DNA from: Desulfuromonas acetexigens
Lineage (GTDB): Bacteria; Desulfobacterota; Desulfuromonadia; Desulfuromonadales; Trichloromonadaceae
Assembly: GCF_900111775.1 (NCBI RefSeq)
Contig: NZ_FOJJ01000038.1
Coordinates: 1 to 64,000 of the forward strand
Length of the DNA stretch: 64,000 nt
Direction: 5' to 3'
The translations under genes were made by a program, and so were the position numbers. Below the pieces are notes generated by a model that saw nothing but the letters and a program-made list of their open reading frames with translations, ran no database searches and was not told the origin of the DNA. The stretch's first letter is position 1, and every line of letters begins with the position of its first letter. This document shows positions 52,558-60,159 of the stretch, piece by piece.

Positions 52558-53307
52558 TCAGCCGGTCATGGGGAGAAAACGGTACAGATACCCCGTGAGT
52601 TTTCCGAAGAGGTTGAAAAAGAGCATGAAGCCGACAATCATCAGCAGCCCGCCGGTAATAATCTCCATGACGCGGATGTGCTTGCGGAAGCGGTTGAAAA
52701 AGGAAAGAAAGCTGTGAAAGAGCACCCCGGCGATCAGAAAAGGGATGCCAAGACCGGCGGAATAGACCGCCAGCATAAAAATCCCCTTGGCGTAATCGGC
52801 CGAGGTCCCGGCCACCAGAGCGAGGATGCCGCCGAGAATGGGGCCGATACAGGGGGTCCAGCCGGCGGCGAAAGCCAGACCGACGAGAAAGGTGCCGAGG
52901 AAACCGCTCGGCTTCTCTCGCAACTGCACCCGCTTTTCCCCCAGCAATACGCCGAAGTGGAAGAGTCCGGACATATGCACACCGAAGAGAAAGACGAGAA
53001 TGCCGCCGATGCGCTGCACCCAGACCAACCCTTCACGCATGTGTTCCTGAAAGGTCGAAGAAGCCACTCCGGCCAGGGCGCCGAGGCTGATAAAGACGAC
53101 CGAGAACCCGGCAATGAAGGCCAGGCTGTGCAGGATGACCGCCATCCGCACCTTGGCCGAAGGGTTGGCGTCCTGCAGCTGGCCAAAAGAAAGGCCGGTG
53201 ATGTAGGTCAGATAAGAGGGAATCAGCGGCAGCACGCACGGGGAAAAGAAGCTCAGCACCCCGGCGGAAAAAGCGATCCAGTAGGTCAGGTCGGCAGCGT
53301 TACCCAT
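52558..53307 (-). CDS. ccdA: Cytochrome c biogenesis/thiol reductant protein CcdA
   Basis: CcdA passes reducing equivalents from cytoplasmic thioredoxin across the inner membrane to periplasmic thiol proteins. The 249 residues form six helices. The redox cysteines are in FFSPCVLPLIPSY (helix 1) and AGWTPCIGPILGG (helix 4), as in the family. It starts six bases after the stop of tlpA, so the two form a functional pair that can keep apocytochrome CxxCH motifs reduced, fitting the tetraheme cytochrome at 13069. The 150 bases between it and fur hold nothing I recognise. Confidence 0.93.
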   Translation of the reverse strand: MGNAADLTYWIAFSAGVLSFFSPCVLPLIPSYLTYITGLSFGQLQDANPSAKVRMAVILHSLAFIAGFSVVFISLGALAGVASSTFQEHMREGLVWVQRIGGILVFLFGVHMSGLFHFGVLLGEKRVQLREKPSGFLGTFLVGLAFAAGWTPCIGPILGGILALVAGTSADYAKGIFMLAVYSAGLGIPFLIAGVLFHSFLSFFNRFRKHIRVMEIITGGLLMIVGFMLFFNLFGKLTGYLYRFLPMTG

Positions 53308-53313
53308 AAGGTC

Positions 53314-53847
53314 TTATCCCTTCGCCAGAAAGCTGAGGTAGTCGACGGTCGAAGAATCGTCCCATTCCCGGGCGCCGAGGATGTGATTGAGAATGATGCC
53401 ATCCTTGCCAATGATTAAAGTTTCAGGGAAACGGAAGACACCATAGCGGTTCTGCGCCTTCGCCCCCGGATCGAGCAGAATGGGGAACGTATAGGATTTC
53501 CCCTGGAGAAAGTTCGGAACCGTGTGCTCCCCGTCGGGCTCGACGTTGAGCGCAAGCATGACGAAATCGAGTCCCGCCATCTTGTCGTTGAGGCGCTGCA
53601 TGGCCGGCATCTCGGCCCGGCAGGGAGGACACCAGGTCGCCCAGAAGTTAAGCATGACGACCTTCCCCCGAAACTGTTCAAGGGTGACGGTCTTACCGTT
53701 CAGATCGACAAGCTGAATATCGGGCGCCAGAGCACCGACCTTGACCCCGGCCGAAGGCGGGACTTCGGGGCGCGAAACACCGGCGAAAGCCGGCACGGCC
53801 GAGCCGAGCAGAAGTGCAAAAAGGCTGACTAAAAGGGATGAACGCAT
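53314..53847 (-). CDS. TlpA-like periplasmic thioredoxin
   Basis: A 177-residue protein with a signal peptide ending near AFA (residue 20) and a thioredoxin/AhpC-TSA fold. The active site WCPPC is in LNFWATWCPPCRAEMP, and the cis-proline region is FPETLII. Such proteins reduce disulfides in the periplasm, for example during cytochrome c maturation (TlpA/ResA/CcmG type). AAAGGA lies before the ATG at 53847; the longer frame to 53913 would disrupt the signal peptide. It pairs with ccdA directly downstream. Confidence 0.9.
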   Translation of the reverse strand: MRSSLLVSLFALLLGSAVPAFAGVSRPEVPPSAGVKVGALAPDIQLVDLNGKTVTLEQFRGKVVMLNFWATWCPPCRAEMPAMQRLNDKMAGLDFVMLALNVEPDGEHTVPNFLQGKSYTFPILLDPGAKAQNRYGVFRFPETLIIGKDGIILNHILGAREWDDSSTVDYLSFLAKG

Positions 53848-53909
53848 GAATGGTCCTTTCATATGAAAAATTCGATATTTGAAATTTGTACTATTGGATA
53901 CGAAAAAAG

Positions 53910-54329
53910 TCAAGATTCGCCCGCACCCGGTTTCACTGCCAGGCCGTCCGAGGCCTCCGCCCAGAGCGCTTCGATGACATCCATCTGCTCTTCGCTGAAA
54001 CCGAAATAATGGGCCAGTTCGTGGATGATCGTCTCGCGCACGATCTTGCCGATCGACTCGCTGGTTTCGTCCCGGTAATTTTCCACCGCCCCCTGATAGA
54101 TGGTGATGACGTCGGGCAACCCGGTATAATCGTGGGTCCGTTCATCCAGCGGCACCCCGCGATAGTAGCCGAGCAGGTCGCGGGGATCGTCAAAACCGAC
54201 CTCGGCCAGGGTCTCGGCGTCGGCCCAGGTTTCGACTTGAAAGGAGAGATTACGCACCTCGGCGAGAAACTCCCCGGGGATTTTGGCGACCATACGCGTC
54301 ACCAGATGTTCAAAGGTGCGCCGATTCAC
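53910..54329 (-). CDS. Small zincin-like metallopeptidase
   Basis: A cytoplasmic protein of 139 residues with the zinc protease motif HELAHYFGFSEEQMD (HExxH with a likely third ligand further on), characteristic of the small metallopeptidase family often annotated as acidic zincin-like. The preceding VITIYQGAVE strand fits. The substrate is unknown. Its ATG overlaps the stop of the thioesterase gene by four bases, so they are translationally coupled. Confidence 0.85.
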   Translation of the reverse strand: MNRRTFEHLVTRMVAKIPGEFLAEVRNLSFQVETWADAETLAEVGFDDPRDLLGYYRGVPLDERTHDYTGLPDVITIYQGAVENYRDETSESIGKIVRETIIHELAHYFGFSEEQMDVIEALWAEASDGLAVKPGAGES

Positions 54330-54787
54330 GCCTCGAAACCCTGATTGCGGGCGACGCGGAAGACCGAAGTGAAATGGGCGACCTCCGTCCCCTGCTCGTC
54401 GAAAAGACCGGCCTCGCCGTAAAAAGTACGACCTTCCGGTCCGCGCACCTCGGCCCGGGCCGTCACCCTTCCCTCTTTGACCGGCGCCAGAAAGCGCGTG
54501 GTCAACTCGGTCGTGGCAAAAATCGTCCCCGGCGGCAGCAGGGATTTGATCGCCATGGCCACCGCCGTATCGGCCAGGGTCGTCAGCGCCCCGCCGTGCA
54601 TGAAACCACCCCCCATGGCCAGTTTCACCTGGAAATCGACGGTCAGCAGCGCTCGGCCTCCTTCCGCCTCGACAATACGCAACCCCACCAGATCCTCGAA
54701 GGGCGCGGTGTCGATCCAGCCATCCAGAGCAAACTGCCGCTCCAGCGGCCGCCGCAAAGCCTCCCCATCCACCAACAAACGCGCCAT
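54326..54787 (-). CDS. PaaI-like hotdog thioesterase
   Basis: A protein of 153 residues with the hotdog fold of acyl-CoA thioesterases: GGGFMHGGALTTLADTAVAMA is the active-site helix (HGG with a following Asp), and the later strands ELTTRFLAPVKEG and EVRGPEGRTFYG follow the family pattern. The acyl substrate is unknown. A GTG start five codons earlier is possible, but GAGAGG sits before the ATG at 54787. It is followed by the metallopeptidase gene with a four-base overlap. Confidence 0.85.
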   Translation of the reverse strand: MARLLVDGEALRRPLERQFALDGWIDTAPFEDLVGLRIVEAEGGRALLTVDFQVKLAMGGGFMHGGALTTLADTAVAMAIKSLLPPGTIFATTELTTRFLAPVKEGRVTARAEVRGPEGRTFYGEAGLFDEQGTEVAHFTSVFRVARNQGFEA

Positions 54788-54820
54788 AAAATATCCTCTC
54801 ACAACGTCGATTTAAAGCCC

Positions 54821-54848
54821 CTTCAGTCTTCAGTCTTCAGCCTTCAGC
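54821..54848. repeat. Heptanucleotide tandem repeat CTTCAGT/CTTCAGC x4
   Basis: Four 7-base units (two CTTCAGT, two CTTCAGC) fill the gap between the degQ stop and the thioesterase start. A degenerate relative occurs at 46147-46167. Confidence 0.85.
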
Positions 54849-54851
54849 CTG

Positions 54852-56168
54852 CTACAACTCCACATAATACCCGCGGCCGCCCCGCACCACCAGAAAACGC
54901 AGAGGCTGCCGGCCATAGAGGCGTTCCATCAGGCGACTGAACTCATCGACCGAGGAGAGCCTCACCCCGGCCACCTCGGTGACGAAGTCGCCGGGGCGGA
55001 TACCGATCTCTTCCGCCTTGCTCCCGGCACTCACCCCTTGCACCCGCAATCCCTGGCGGCTGTCGGCCAGGCGCAGGCCGAAAACGCGCTCGGCATAATC
55101 GACGGCATAGCCTGCGGGAATTTCGGCCAGCTTCAACGTCAGCGCCAAAGGCTCAGCGCCACGCAAAATCCCCAGGCGCAGAGGGTCACCGGGGGTATAG
55201 GTACGCAGCAGAGAGCGATATTCATCGGTGGTGCCGATGGCATCATCGTCGATGGTGAGCAGCACATCGGCAATCCGCAACCCGGCCTTTTCCGCCGGAG
55301 AGCCGGGCTCGACGCCGTGAACCAGCACCCCGCCCGCCCCGAGGCTGTTGCTGAACGCCTGCCCCACTTCACCGGGAAGAATGCCGGTAAAGGCCGGGCG
55401 CACCCGGCCGAACTCGATGAGGTCGTCGAGTACCCGCTTGGCCGTGTCGATGGGGATGGAGAAGCCGATTCCCTGAGCCTGCTGGATGATCGCCGTGTTG
55501 ATGCCGATGAGATCACCGTTGATGTTGATCAGCGGCCCCCCGGAGTTACCAGGGTTGACCAGCGCATCCATCTGGATAAAAAGCCCGAATTCGTTATTTT
55601 CGGTGGACATGCGGCGCCGGGTCGAGCTGATGACGCCGGTGGTGATGGAATGGCCGAGCCCCAGGGGGTTGCCGATGGCGATGACCGTCTCCCCCACCAG
55701 CAGATCGTCGGAGCGGGCCGGTTTCAGCGCGGGGAAGGGTCCGGCGCCGAGAATGCGCAGTACCGCCAGATCGAGCTGATGATCCTGGCCGACCAGTTCC
55801 GCCTCCAGTTCGCGGCCGCCGGTGGTCAGGGCCACAAAAATTTTCGAGGCCTTTTCGATAACATGGGCGTTGGTCAGCACCAGCCCTTGCGCATCGATGA
55901 TCACCCCGGTGCCAAGGGACTGGGTCTTGTACGTGCGTGGCGAAGCGAGTTCCCGAAAAAACTGCTCGAACAGGGGATCAGAGAAGCCGAAGAAGGGCGT
56001 TCCGCCGCGCCGAACCAGCTTCTCGGTGCGGATGTTGACCACGGCCGGTCCGGCTTTTTCCACCGCCGCGACGACCGGGGTGCGCCGCTCCGCAGCGACG
56101 GCATTTCCACCCCAGAAAAGACTCAACAAAAGAAGAATCAAACCGCAGCCGATGCGCCGAAAGATCAT
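54852..56168 (-). CDS. degQ: DegQ/HtrA-family periplasmic serine protease
   Basis: A periplasmic quality-control protease of 438 residues. A signal peptide (1-26) is followed by a trypsin-like domain with the triad His in TNAHVI, Asp in HQLDLAVL and Ser in NPGNSGGPL, and by two PDZ domains (about 250-340 and 350-435) that recognise unfolded C-termini. It lies 15 bases after a sigma-54 response regulator and its kinase, so its expression is probably controlled by them. The gene symbol is used in the family sense; DegP versus DegQ cannot be decided. Confidence 0.92.
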   Translation of the reverse strand: MIFRRIGCGLILLLLSLFWGGNAVAAERRTPVVAAVEKAGPAVVNIRTEKLVRRGGTPFFGFSDPLFEQFFRELASPRTYKTQSLGTGVIIDAQGLVLTNAHVIEKASKIFVALTTGGRELEAELVGQDHQLDLAVLRILGAGPFPALKPARSDDLLVGETVIAIGNPLGLGHSITTGVISSTRRRMSTENNEFGLFIQMDALVNPGNSGGPLININGDLIGINTAIIQQAQGIGFSIPIDTAKRVLDDLIEFGRVRPAFTGILPGEVGQAFSNSLGAGGVLVHGVEPGSPAEKAGLRIADVLLTIDDDAIGTTDEYRSLLRTYTPGDPLRLGILRGAEPLALTLKLAEIPAGYAVDYAERVFGLRLADSRQGLRVQGVSAGSKAEEIGIRPGDFVTEVAGVRLSSVDEFSRLMERLYGRQPLRFLVVRGGRGYYVEL

Positions 56169-56183
56169 GACAGGCCTCCAGAT

Positions 56184-57548
56184 TCAGGGTTTGCGAATCT
56201 CGTATTTTTCCATGCGGTAGAGCAGGGTATGGCGAGGAATCCGCAGAAAGGCGGCGGCGCGGGTCTGGTTCCAGTCGTTGCGCCGCAGGGCCTCGAAGAC
56301 CGCCTCCTTCTCCAGTTCCTCCAGAGGGTAGCCCTCCTCGGGGAGATTCAGCACCCCGGCGACGGGAACGGCGACCGACGGCCGCGGGCGCCGGATCTTC
56401 GGTGGCAGGTCGTCCAGCTCAATGCCTGCACCCCGACGGAGGATCAACATGCGCTCGACGGCATTTTCCAGCTCCCGCACGTTGCCCGGCCAGTCGTAGT
56501 CGGCCAGCGCTTCCAGCGCCGCTTCAGAGCAGACCACCGGCGGATTTTTTCCGTGCTTGTCGAGAAAATGCCGGACCAGCAGGGGGATATCGTCACGACG
56601 CTCGCGCAGCGGTGGCAAATGCAAAGGGATGACGGCCAGCCGGTAATAGAGATCCTCGCGGAAACTCCCGTCCCCCAGGGCCGCTTCCAGATCGCGGTTG
56701 GTCGCCGCCACCAGGCGGACGTCGATTCTGCGCGCCGTCCCCCCGACCGGTTCGATCTCCCGTTCCTGCAGGGCGCGCAGGAGCTTGGGCTGCAAATCCA
56801 GGGGGAGTTCCCCCACTTCATCGAGAAAGAGCGTCCCCCCTTCCGCCTGCTCGAACTTCCCTTTGCGCTCCTTGATCGCGCCAGTAAAGGCGCCGCGGGC
56901 GTGGCCAAAGAGTTCGCTTTCGAGCAGATCGCGGGGAATGGCCGCGCAGTTCACCGCCACGAAGGGACCAGTCTGCCGCTCGCTCCCTGAATGAATCGCG
57001 CGGGCGACCAGCTCCTTGCCGGTGCCGCTTTCGCCGCCGATGAGGACCGTCGCCTCGCTCGCCGCCACCTTGCGCACCAGCGCGAAGACTTCGCGCATGC
57101 TCTCGGAGATCCCCACCAGCCGGGAAAAATCGGCCTTGTCTGACAACTCTTCGCGCAGCTTGCGGTTTTCTTCGCGCAGCCCGTCGTAGGCCAGAGCCTT
57201 GCCGACGGTCAGGGTCAGCTCGTCGCGGCTGAAGGGTTTGGTCAGATAGTCGTAAGCGCCAAGCTTCATCGCCTCGACCGCCTTCTCCACCGTGCCGTAG
57301 GCGGTGATGACGATGACCAGCGCCGCCGGCGAGAGCTCCTTGATCTTTTTCAGCACCTCGTAGCCCGAAAGCCCCGGCATCTGGATGTCGGTGATGACCA
57401 GAGCGGGATTTTCCTGCGCGAAGAGGCGCAACCCCTCGCCGCCGTCGGCGGCGGTCAGCACCCGGTAGCCCGCCTCGTGCAGGGTGAATTCCGTGACCCG
57501 GCGCAGGGATTGATCGTCGTCGATGAGGAGGATGGTGGGACGGGGCAC
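56184..57548 (-). CDS. NtrC-family sigma-54-dependent response regulator
   Basis: An activator of 454 residues. The receiver has LLIDDDQSLR with the acidic cluster, phospho-acceptor Asp in LVITDIQMPG and Lys in YLTKPFS. The AAA+ domain shows GGESGTGKE, the intact loop GAFTGA and LFLDEVGEL. The Fis-type helix-turn-helix is NQTRAAAFLRIPRHTLLYRM. It starts nine bases after the kinase gene and ends 15 bases before degQ, so kinase, regulator and protease form one operon, suggesting an envelope-stress response comparable in logic to ZraSR or CpxAR. Confidence 0.93.
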   Translation of the reverse strand: MPRPTILLIDDDQSLRRVTEFTLHEAGYRVLTAADGGEGLRLFAQENPALVITDIQMPGLSGYEVLKKIKELSPAALVIVITAYGTVEKAVEAMKLGAYDYLTKPFSRDELTLTVGKALAYDGLREENRKLREELSDKADFSRLVGISESMREVFALVRKVAASEATVLIGGESGTGKELVARAIHSGSERQTGPFVAVNCAAIPRDLLESELFGHARGAFTGAIKERKGKFEQAEGGTLFLDEVGELPLDLQPKLLRALQEREIEPVGGTARRIDVRLVAATNRDLEAALGDGSFREDLYYRLAVIPLHLPPLRERRDDIPLLVRHFLDKHGKNPPVVCSEAALEALADYDWPGNVRELENAVERMLILRRGAGIELDDLPPKIRRPRPSVAVPVAGVLNLPEEGYPLEELEKEAVFEALRRNDWNQTRAAAFLRIPRHTLLYRMEKYEIRKP

Positions 57549-57557
57549 GAAAGTCTC

Positions 57558-58655
57558 CTACGAATGAGTCGGTCGGGGCAGATGCAGGGTAAAGGCGGTT
57601 CCCGCGCCTGGGGAGCTGGCGACCTCGATGCGTCCGCCGTGCCCCTGAACGATGCGGTGGGTAATCGCCAGGCCGAGGCCGGTCCCTTCGGAACGGGTGG
57701 TGAAAAAGGGATTAAAGACCTTATCCAGACTCTCGGGGGGAATCCCCTGACCGGTATCGGCAAAACGCAGGCGGATTTCCTCCGGCGCGGACTCCAGCGA
57801 AATCGTCAACGTCCCGCCTCCGGGCATCGATTGCAGGGCGTTGAGAATCAGATTGAGAAAGGCCTGCTTGAACTGTTCGCGGTCGCCGGCCAGTTCGACC
57901 CGACCTTCCCCGACGAGCTCGATCCGCACCCGGTTTTTATCCGTCTGTCGCCGGGTTAAAAGGAGCACCTCGCGCAGCGCCGCGAGCAGATCGAAGGGCT
58001 CGCGCCGGGGCGCGGCGGGGCGAGCGAAATCGAGAAAATCCCGGACCACCCGGTTGAGCCGGTCGACTTCCTTGATGAGGATGCCGGCGAATTCGTGACG
58101 GCGGTCCGCCGGGTCGATGGCGTCCTGGAGGATCTCCGCCGTGCCGCGAATGGAGGCCAGGGGGTTGCGGATCTCGTGGGCCATCCCCGCCGAAAGTTCG
58201 CCGAGGGCGGAAAGGCGGTCGGCGCGACGGAGTTGATCCTCGATTTCCAGAATCATGTCCGCCTGACGGCGCAGCTTGTCATAACTTTCTTCCAGGCGAT
58301 GCAGGGCCTTTTCCGCCCGTACCCGCTCCCGGTTCCCCCGCTGGCTGAGAAAGCCGGTGAGAAAACCGATGAGATTATAAAGCAAAATTTCCAGATACTG
58401 GCCGAAGGGCACCTGCGGGTGGTGTCCCCATTGAAAGACCACATGGGGCGCGTAGAGAATGGAAATGGCGATGGCCGTGATCACCCCACCGCGCAACGAG
58501 TACCAGAGCCCGCCGAGGATGATCGGCACATAATAGGCGCGGCGGTAGATGTCGTGATATTCCGGCAGGTCGATAGGGGTCAGATAGTGGAAGGCGGTAG
58601 TGCCCCCCGCCAGCAGAACCAGAATGCCCAGGCGTAGAAAATGAATACGGTCCAT
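57558..58655 (-). CDS. Membrane sensor histidine kinase (NtrB/ZraS-like)
   Basis: A kinase of 365 residues with four or so hydrophobic helices in the first 110 residues and no large periplasmic domain, so it probably senses within or near the membrane. A short coiled linker leads to the phospho-acceptor H160 in GMAHEIRNPLA and the ATPase domain (DTGQGIP, GTGLGLAI). It is the partner of the regulator gene nine bases downstream. The start at 58655 is ATG without a strong Shine-Dalgarno sequence; it lies about 50 bases beyond a terminator-ended leader. Confidence 0.9.
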   Translation of the reverse strand: MDRIHFLRLGILVLLAGGTTAFHYLTPIDLPEYHDIYRRAYYVPIILGGLWYSLRGGVITAIAISILYAPHVVFQWGHHPQVPFGQYLEILLYNLIGFLTGFLSQRGNRERVRAEKALHRLEESYDKLRRQADMILEIEDQLRRADRLSALGELSAGMAHEIRNPLASIRGTAEILQDAIDPADRRHEFAGILIKEVDRLNRVVRDFLDFARPAAPRREPFDLLAALREVLLLTRRQTDKNRVRIELVGEGRVELAGDREQFKQAFLNLILNALQSMPGGGTLTISLESAPEEIRLRFADTGQGIPPESLDKVFNPFFTTRSEGTGLGLAITHRIVQGHGGRIEVASSPGAGTAFTLHLPRPTHS

Positions 58656-58705
58656 GGTCGTTTTTACCCCAGGCCCCAAGGGAGTTCAAGCCCTTTCGCC
58701 GGATT

Positions 58706-58779
58706 AAAAAAGGCCCTCCCGTCAAAAACGGGAGGGCATATCGCAGGAGGCAAAAGCGAGGCAGCTCACTTTCGCTGCC
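58706..58779 (-). ncRNA. Candidate leader/small RNA with anti-SD loop and terminator
   Basis: On the minus strand three stems follow a promoter: GGCAGC/GCTGCC (58779-58774 with 58765-58760), TCGC/GCGA (58759-58756 with 58744-58741) whose 11-base loop contains CCUCCU, and a perfect 10-bp terminator stem (58737-58728 with 58722-58713) followed by six U. It ends about 50 bases before the kinase start, so it is either a small RNA or an attenuating leader of the kinase-regulator-degQ operon. No plus-strand U-run follows the terminator stem, so it is directed at the minus strand. Confidence 0.5.
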
Positions 58780-58783
58780 CCTG

Positions 58784-58811
58784 ATTTTAACAGAGTTCCG
58801 ACGAATTGACA
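58784..58811 (-). promoter_or_regulatory. Promoter candidate for the leader RNA
   Basis: Minus-strand TGTTAAAAT (58792-58784) is an extended -10. A weak -35, TGTCAA (58811-58806), lies 16 bases upstream. The predicted start coincides with the base of the first stem. Confidence 0.45.
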
Positions 58812-58917
58812 CCCCAGGCTGACACTTCGACGCAAATCAGGTAAAAAATATCCGTGGACAGGTCAAAAGGGGGCGGGTTATGCTCTGGTCTTCGAATTTT
58901 ACGGATAATGGTCGGCC

Positions 58918-59859
58918 ATGCCTCTTTTTATCGACATCCTGAATATCGTTCTGCCGGTCTTTCTGGTCATCGCCCTCGGCTACGGCCTCAAGCGGTTGAA
59001 CCTGATCGATCAGGCCTTTTTGCTGCAGACCAACCGTCTCGTTTACTACGTCTGTCTGCCTCTTTTACTTTTTTACAAGATCGGCGCCGCCGATTTTCTT
59101 GCCAACTTCAACGGTGCCCTGGTGCTCGGTTCGGCCGCCGCCATCGCCATCGGCTTTTTCGTTTCCTATGCCTACGCCGCCCTCCGGCGCTATCCCCCGG
59201 AAGCGCGCGGGGCCTTCAGTCAGGGCGCCTTTCGCGGCAATCTCGCCTACATGGGGCTGGCCATTGTCTTCAACGCCTACGGCGAAACCGGACTCACCCG
59301 CGCCGGTATTCTCATGGGCTTTCTCGTCCCGGTCCTCAACTTCTTCGCTATCCTCGCCCTGCTCTGGCCGCACCGGCACGAGGAGAAACGGGGCAGCGTT
59401 TTCTGGATCCGCCAGATCCTCTTCAACCCCCTCATTCTCGCCTCCTTCGCCGGTATTCTCTGGAGCTTTCTCGCCCTGCCCATGCCGGTCGTTTTCGAGC
59501 GTGCCCTGGATATCAGCACCCGCATGACCCTGCCCTTGGCGCTCATTGCTATCGGCGGCGGCTTCAGCCTGGAACGGCTCAAAGGGGATCTGGTGCGGGC
59601 CGCTTTCGCCACCGGCATCAAGCTCGTCTGGCTTCCCCTGCTCGCCACCCTCATCCTCATCGCTCTCGGCGTCGGCGGCCAGGATCTGGCCATCGGCATC
59701 CTCATGGCCGGCACCCCCGCCGCCACCGCCACTTACATCATGGCCCATCAACTCAAAGGAGACGCCGAACTCGCCGGCTCCATCGTCATGATGTCGACCC
59801 TCCTCTCCGCCCTCACCTACACCCTCGCCCTCTTTATCCTCCGCACCCAGGGGCTCTGA
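58918..59859 (+). CDS. AEC-family transporter (auxin efflux carrier type)
   Basis: An inner-membrane protein of 313 residues with ten hydrophobic segments in two five-helix halves. It starts LFIDILNIVLPVFLVIALGY and has the family pattern FRGNLAYMGLAIV in the middle and LMAGTPAAATATYIMA near the end. Bacterial members carry small carboxylates such as malonate or malate; the substrate here is unknown. It is divergent from the candidate leader RNA, with about 110 bases between. Confidence 0.85.
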   Translation: MPLFIDILNIVLPVFLVIALGYGLKRLNLIDQAFLLQTNRLVYYVCLPLLLFYKIGAADFLANFNGALVLGSAAAIAIGFFVSYAYAALRRYPPEARGAFSQGAFRGNLAYMGLAIVFNAYGETGLTRAGILMGFLVPVLNFFAILALLWPHRHEEKRGSVFWIRQILFNPLILASFAGILWSFLALPMPVVFERALDISTRMTLPLALIAIGGGFSLERLKGDLVRAAFATGIKLVWLPLLATLILIALGVGGQDLAIGILMAGTPAATATYIMAHQLKGDAELAGSIVMMSTLLSALTYTLALFILRTQGL

Positions 59860-60159
59860 TCCTTCAAAAGCGGCCGGATCGACGTCTATGGCGTCAAAAG
59901 GGACCTCCCTTTCGGCAAGTTCAACAGCCATTTCATCTTCGACCTCTCGCCCCTGGGGTGGAGAAAGCTAACGACATCGGCCTCTACCTTCATGAAAGGC
60001 GAGAGATTTTGTGCTCGGAATCAGGTGCTTACGAAAAATCGCTTGTACCACGCCGGGGCGGACTTTTGGCTTCCTTTTTGCTCTCCCGCCTTATCGGGTA
60101 TACTTAATTCAGGCTTGAGCCGGATTTTTGTCATCAACCCCGACATGGACGGAGAAACG
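59860..60159. other. Gap before the PilB-like gene
   Basis: These 300 bases contain no gene I can support. The frame upstream of 60160 is open for about 50 codons on the plus strand but lacks ribosome-binding sites and coding character. No convincing promoter was found. Confidence 0.4.

Noticed and set aside
58680-58917. A c-di-GMP (GEMM) riboswitch
   Set aside because: The structured leader lacks the conserved GEMM core and tetraloop receptor; only generic stems are visible.
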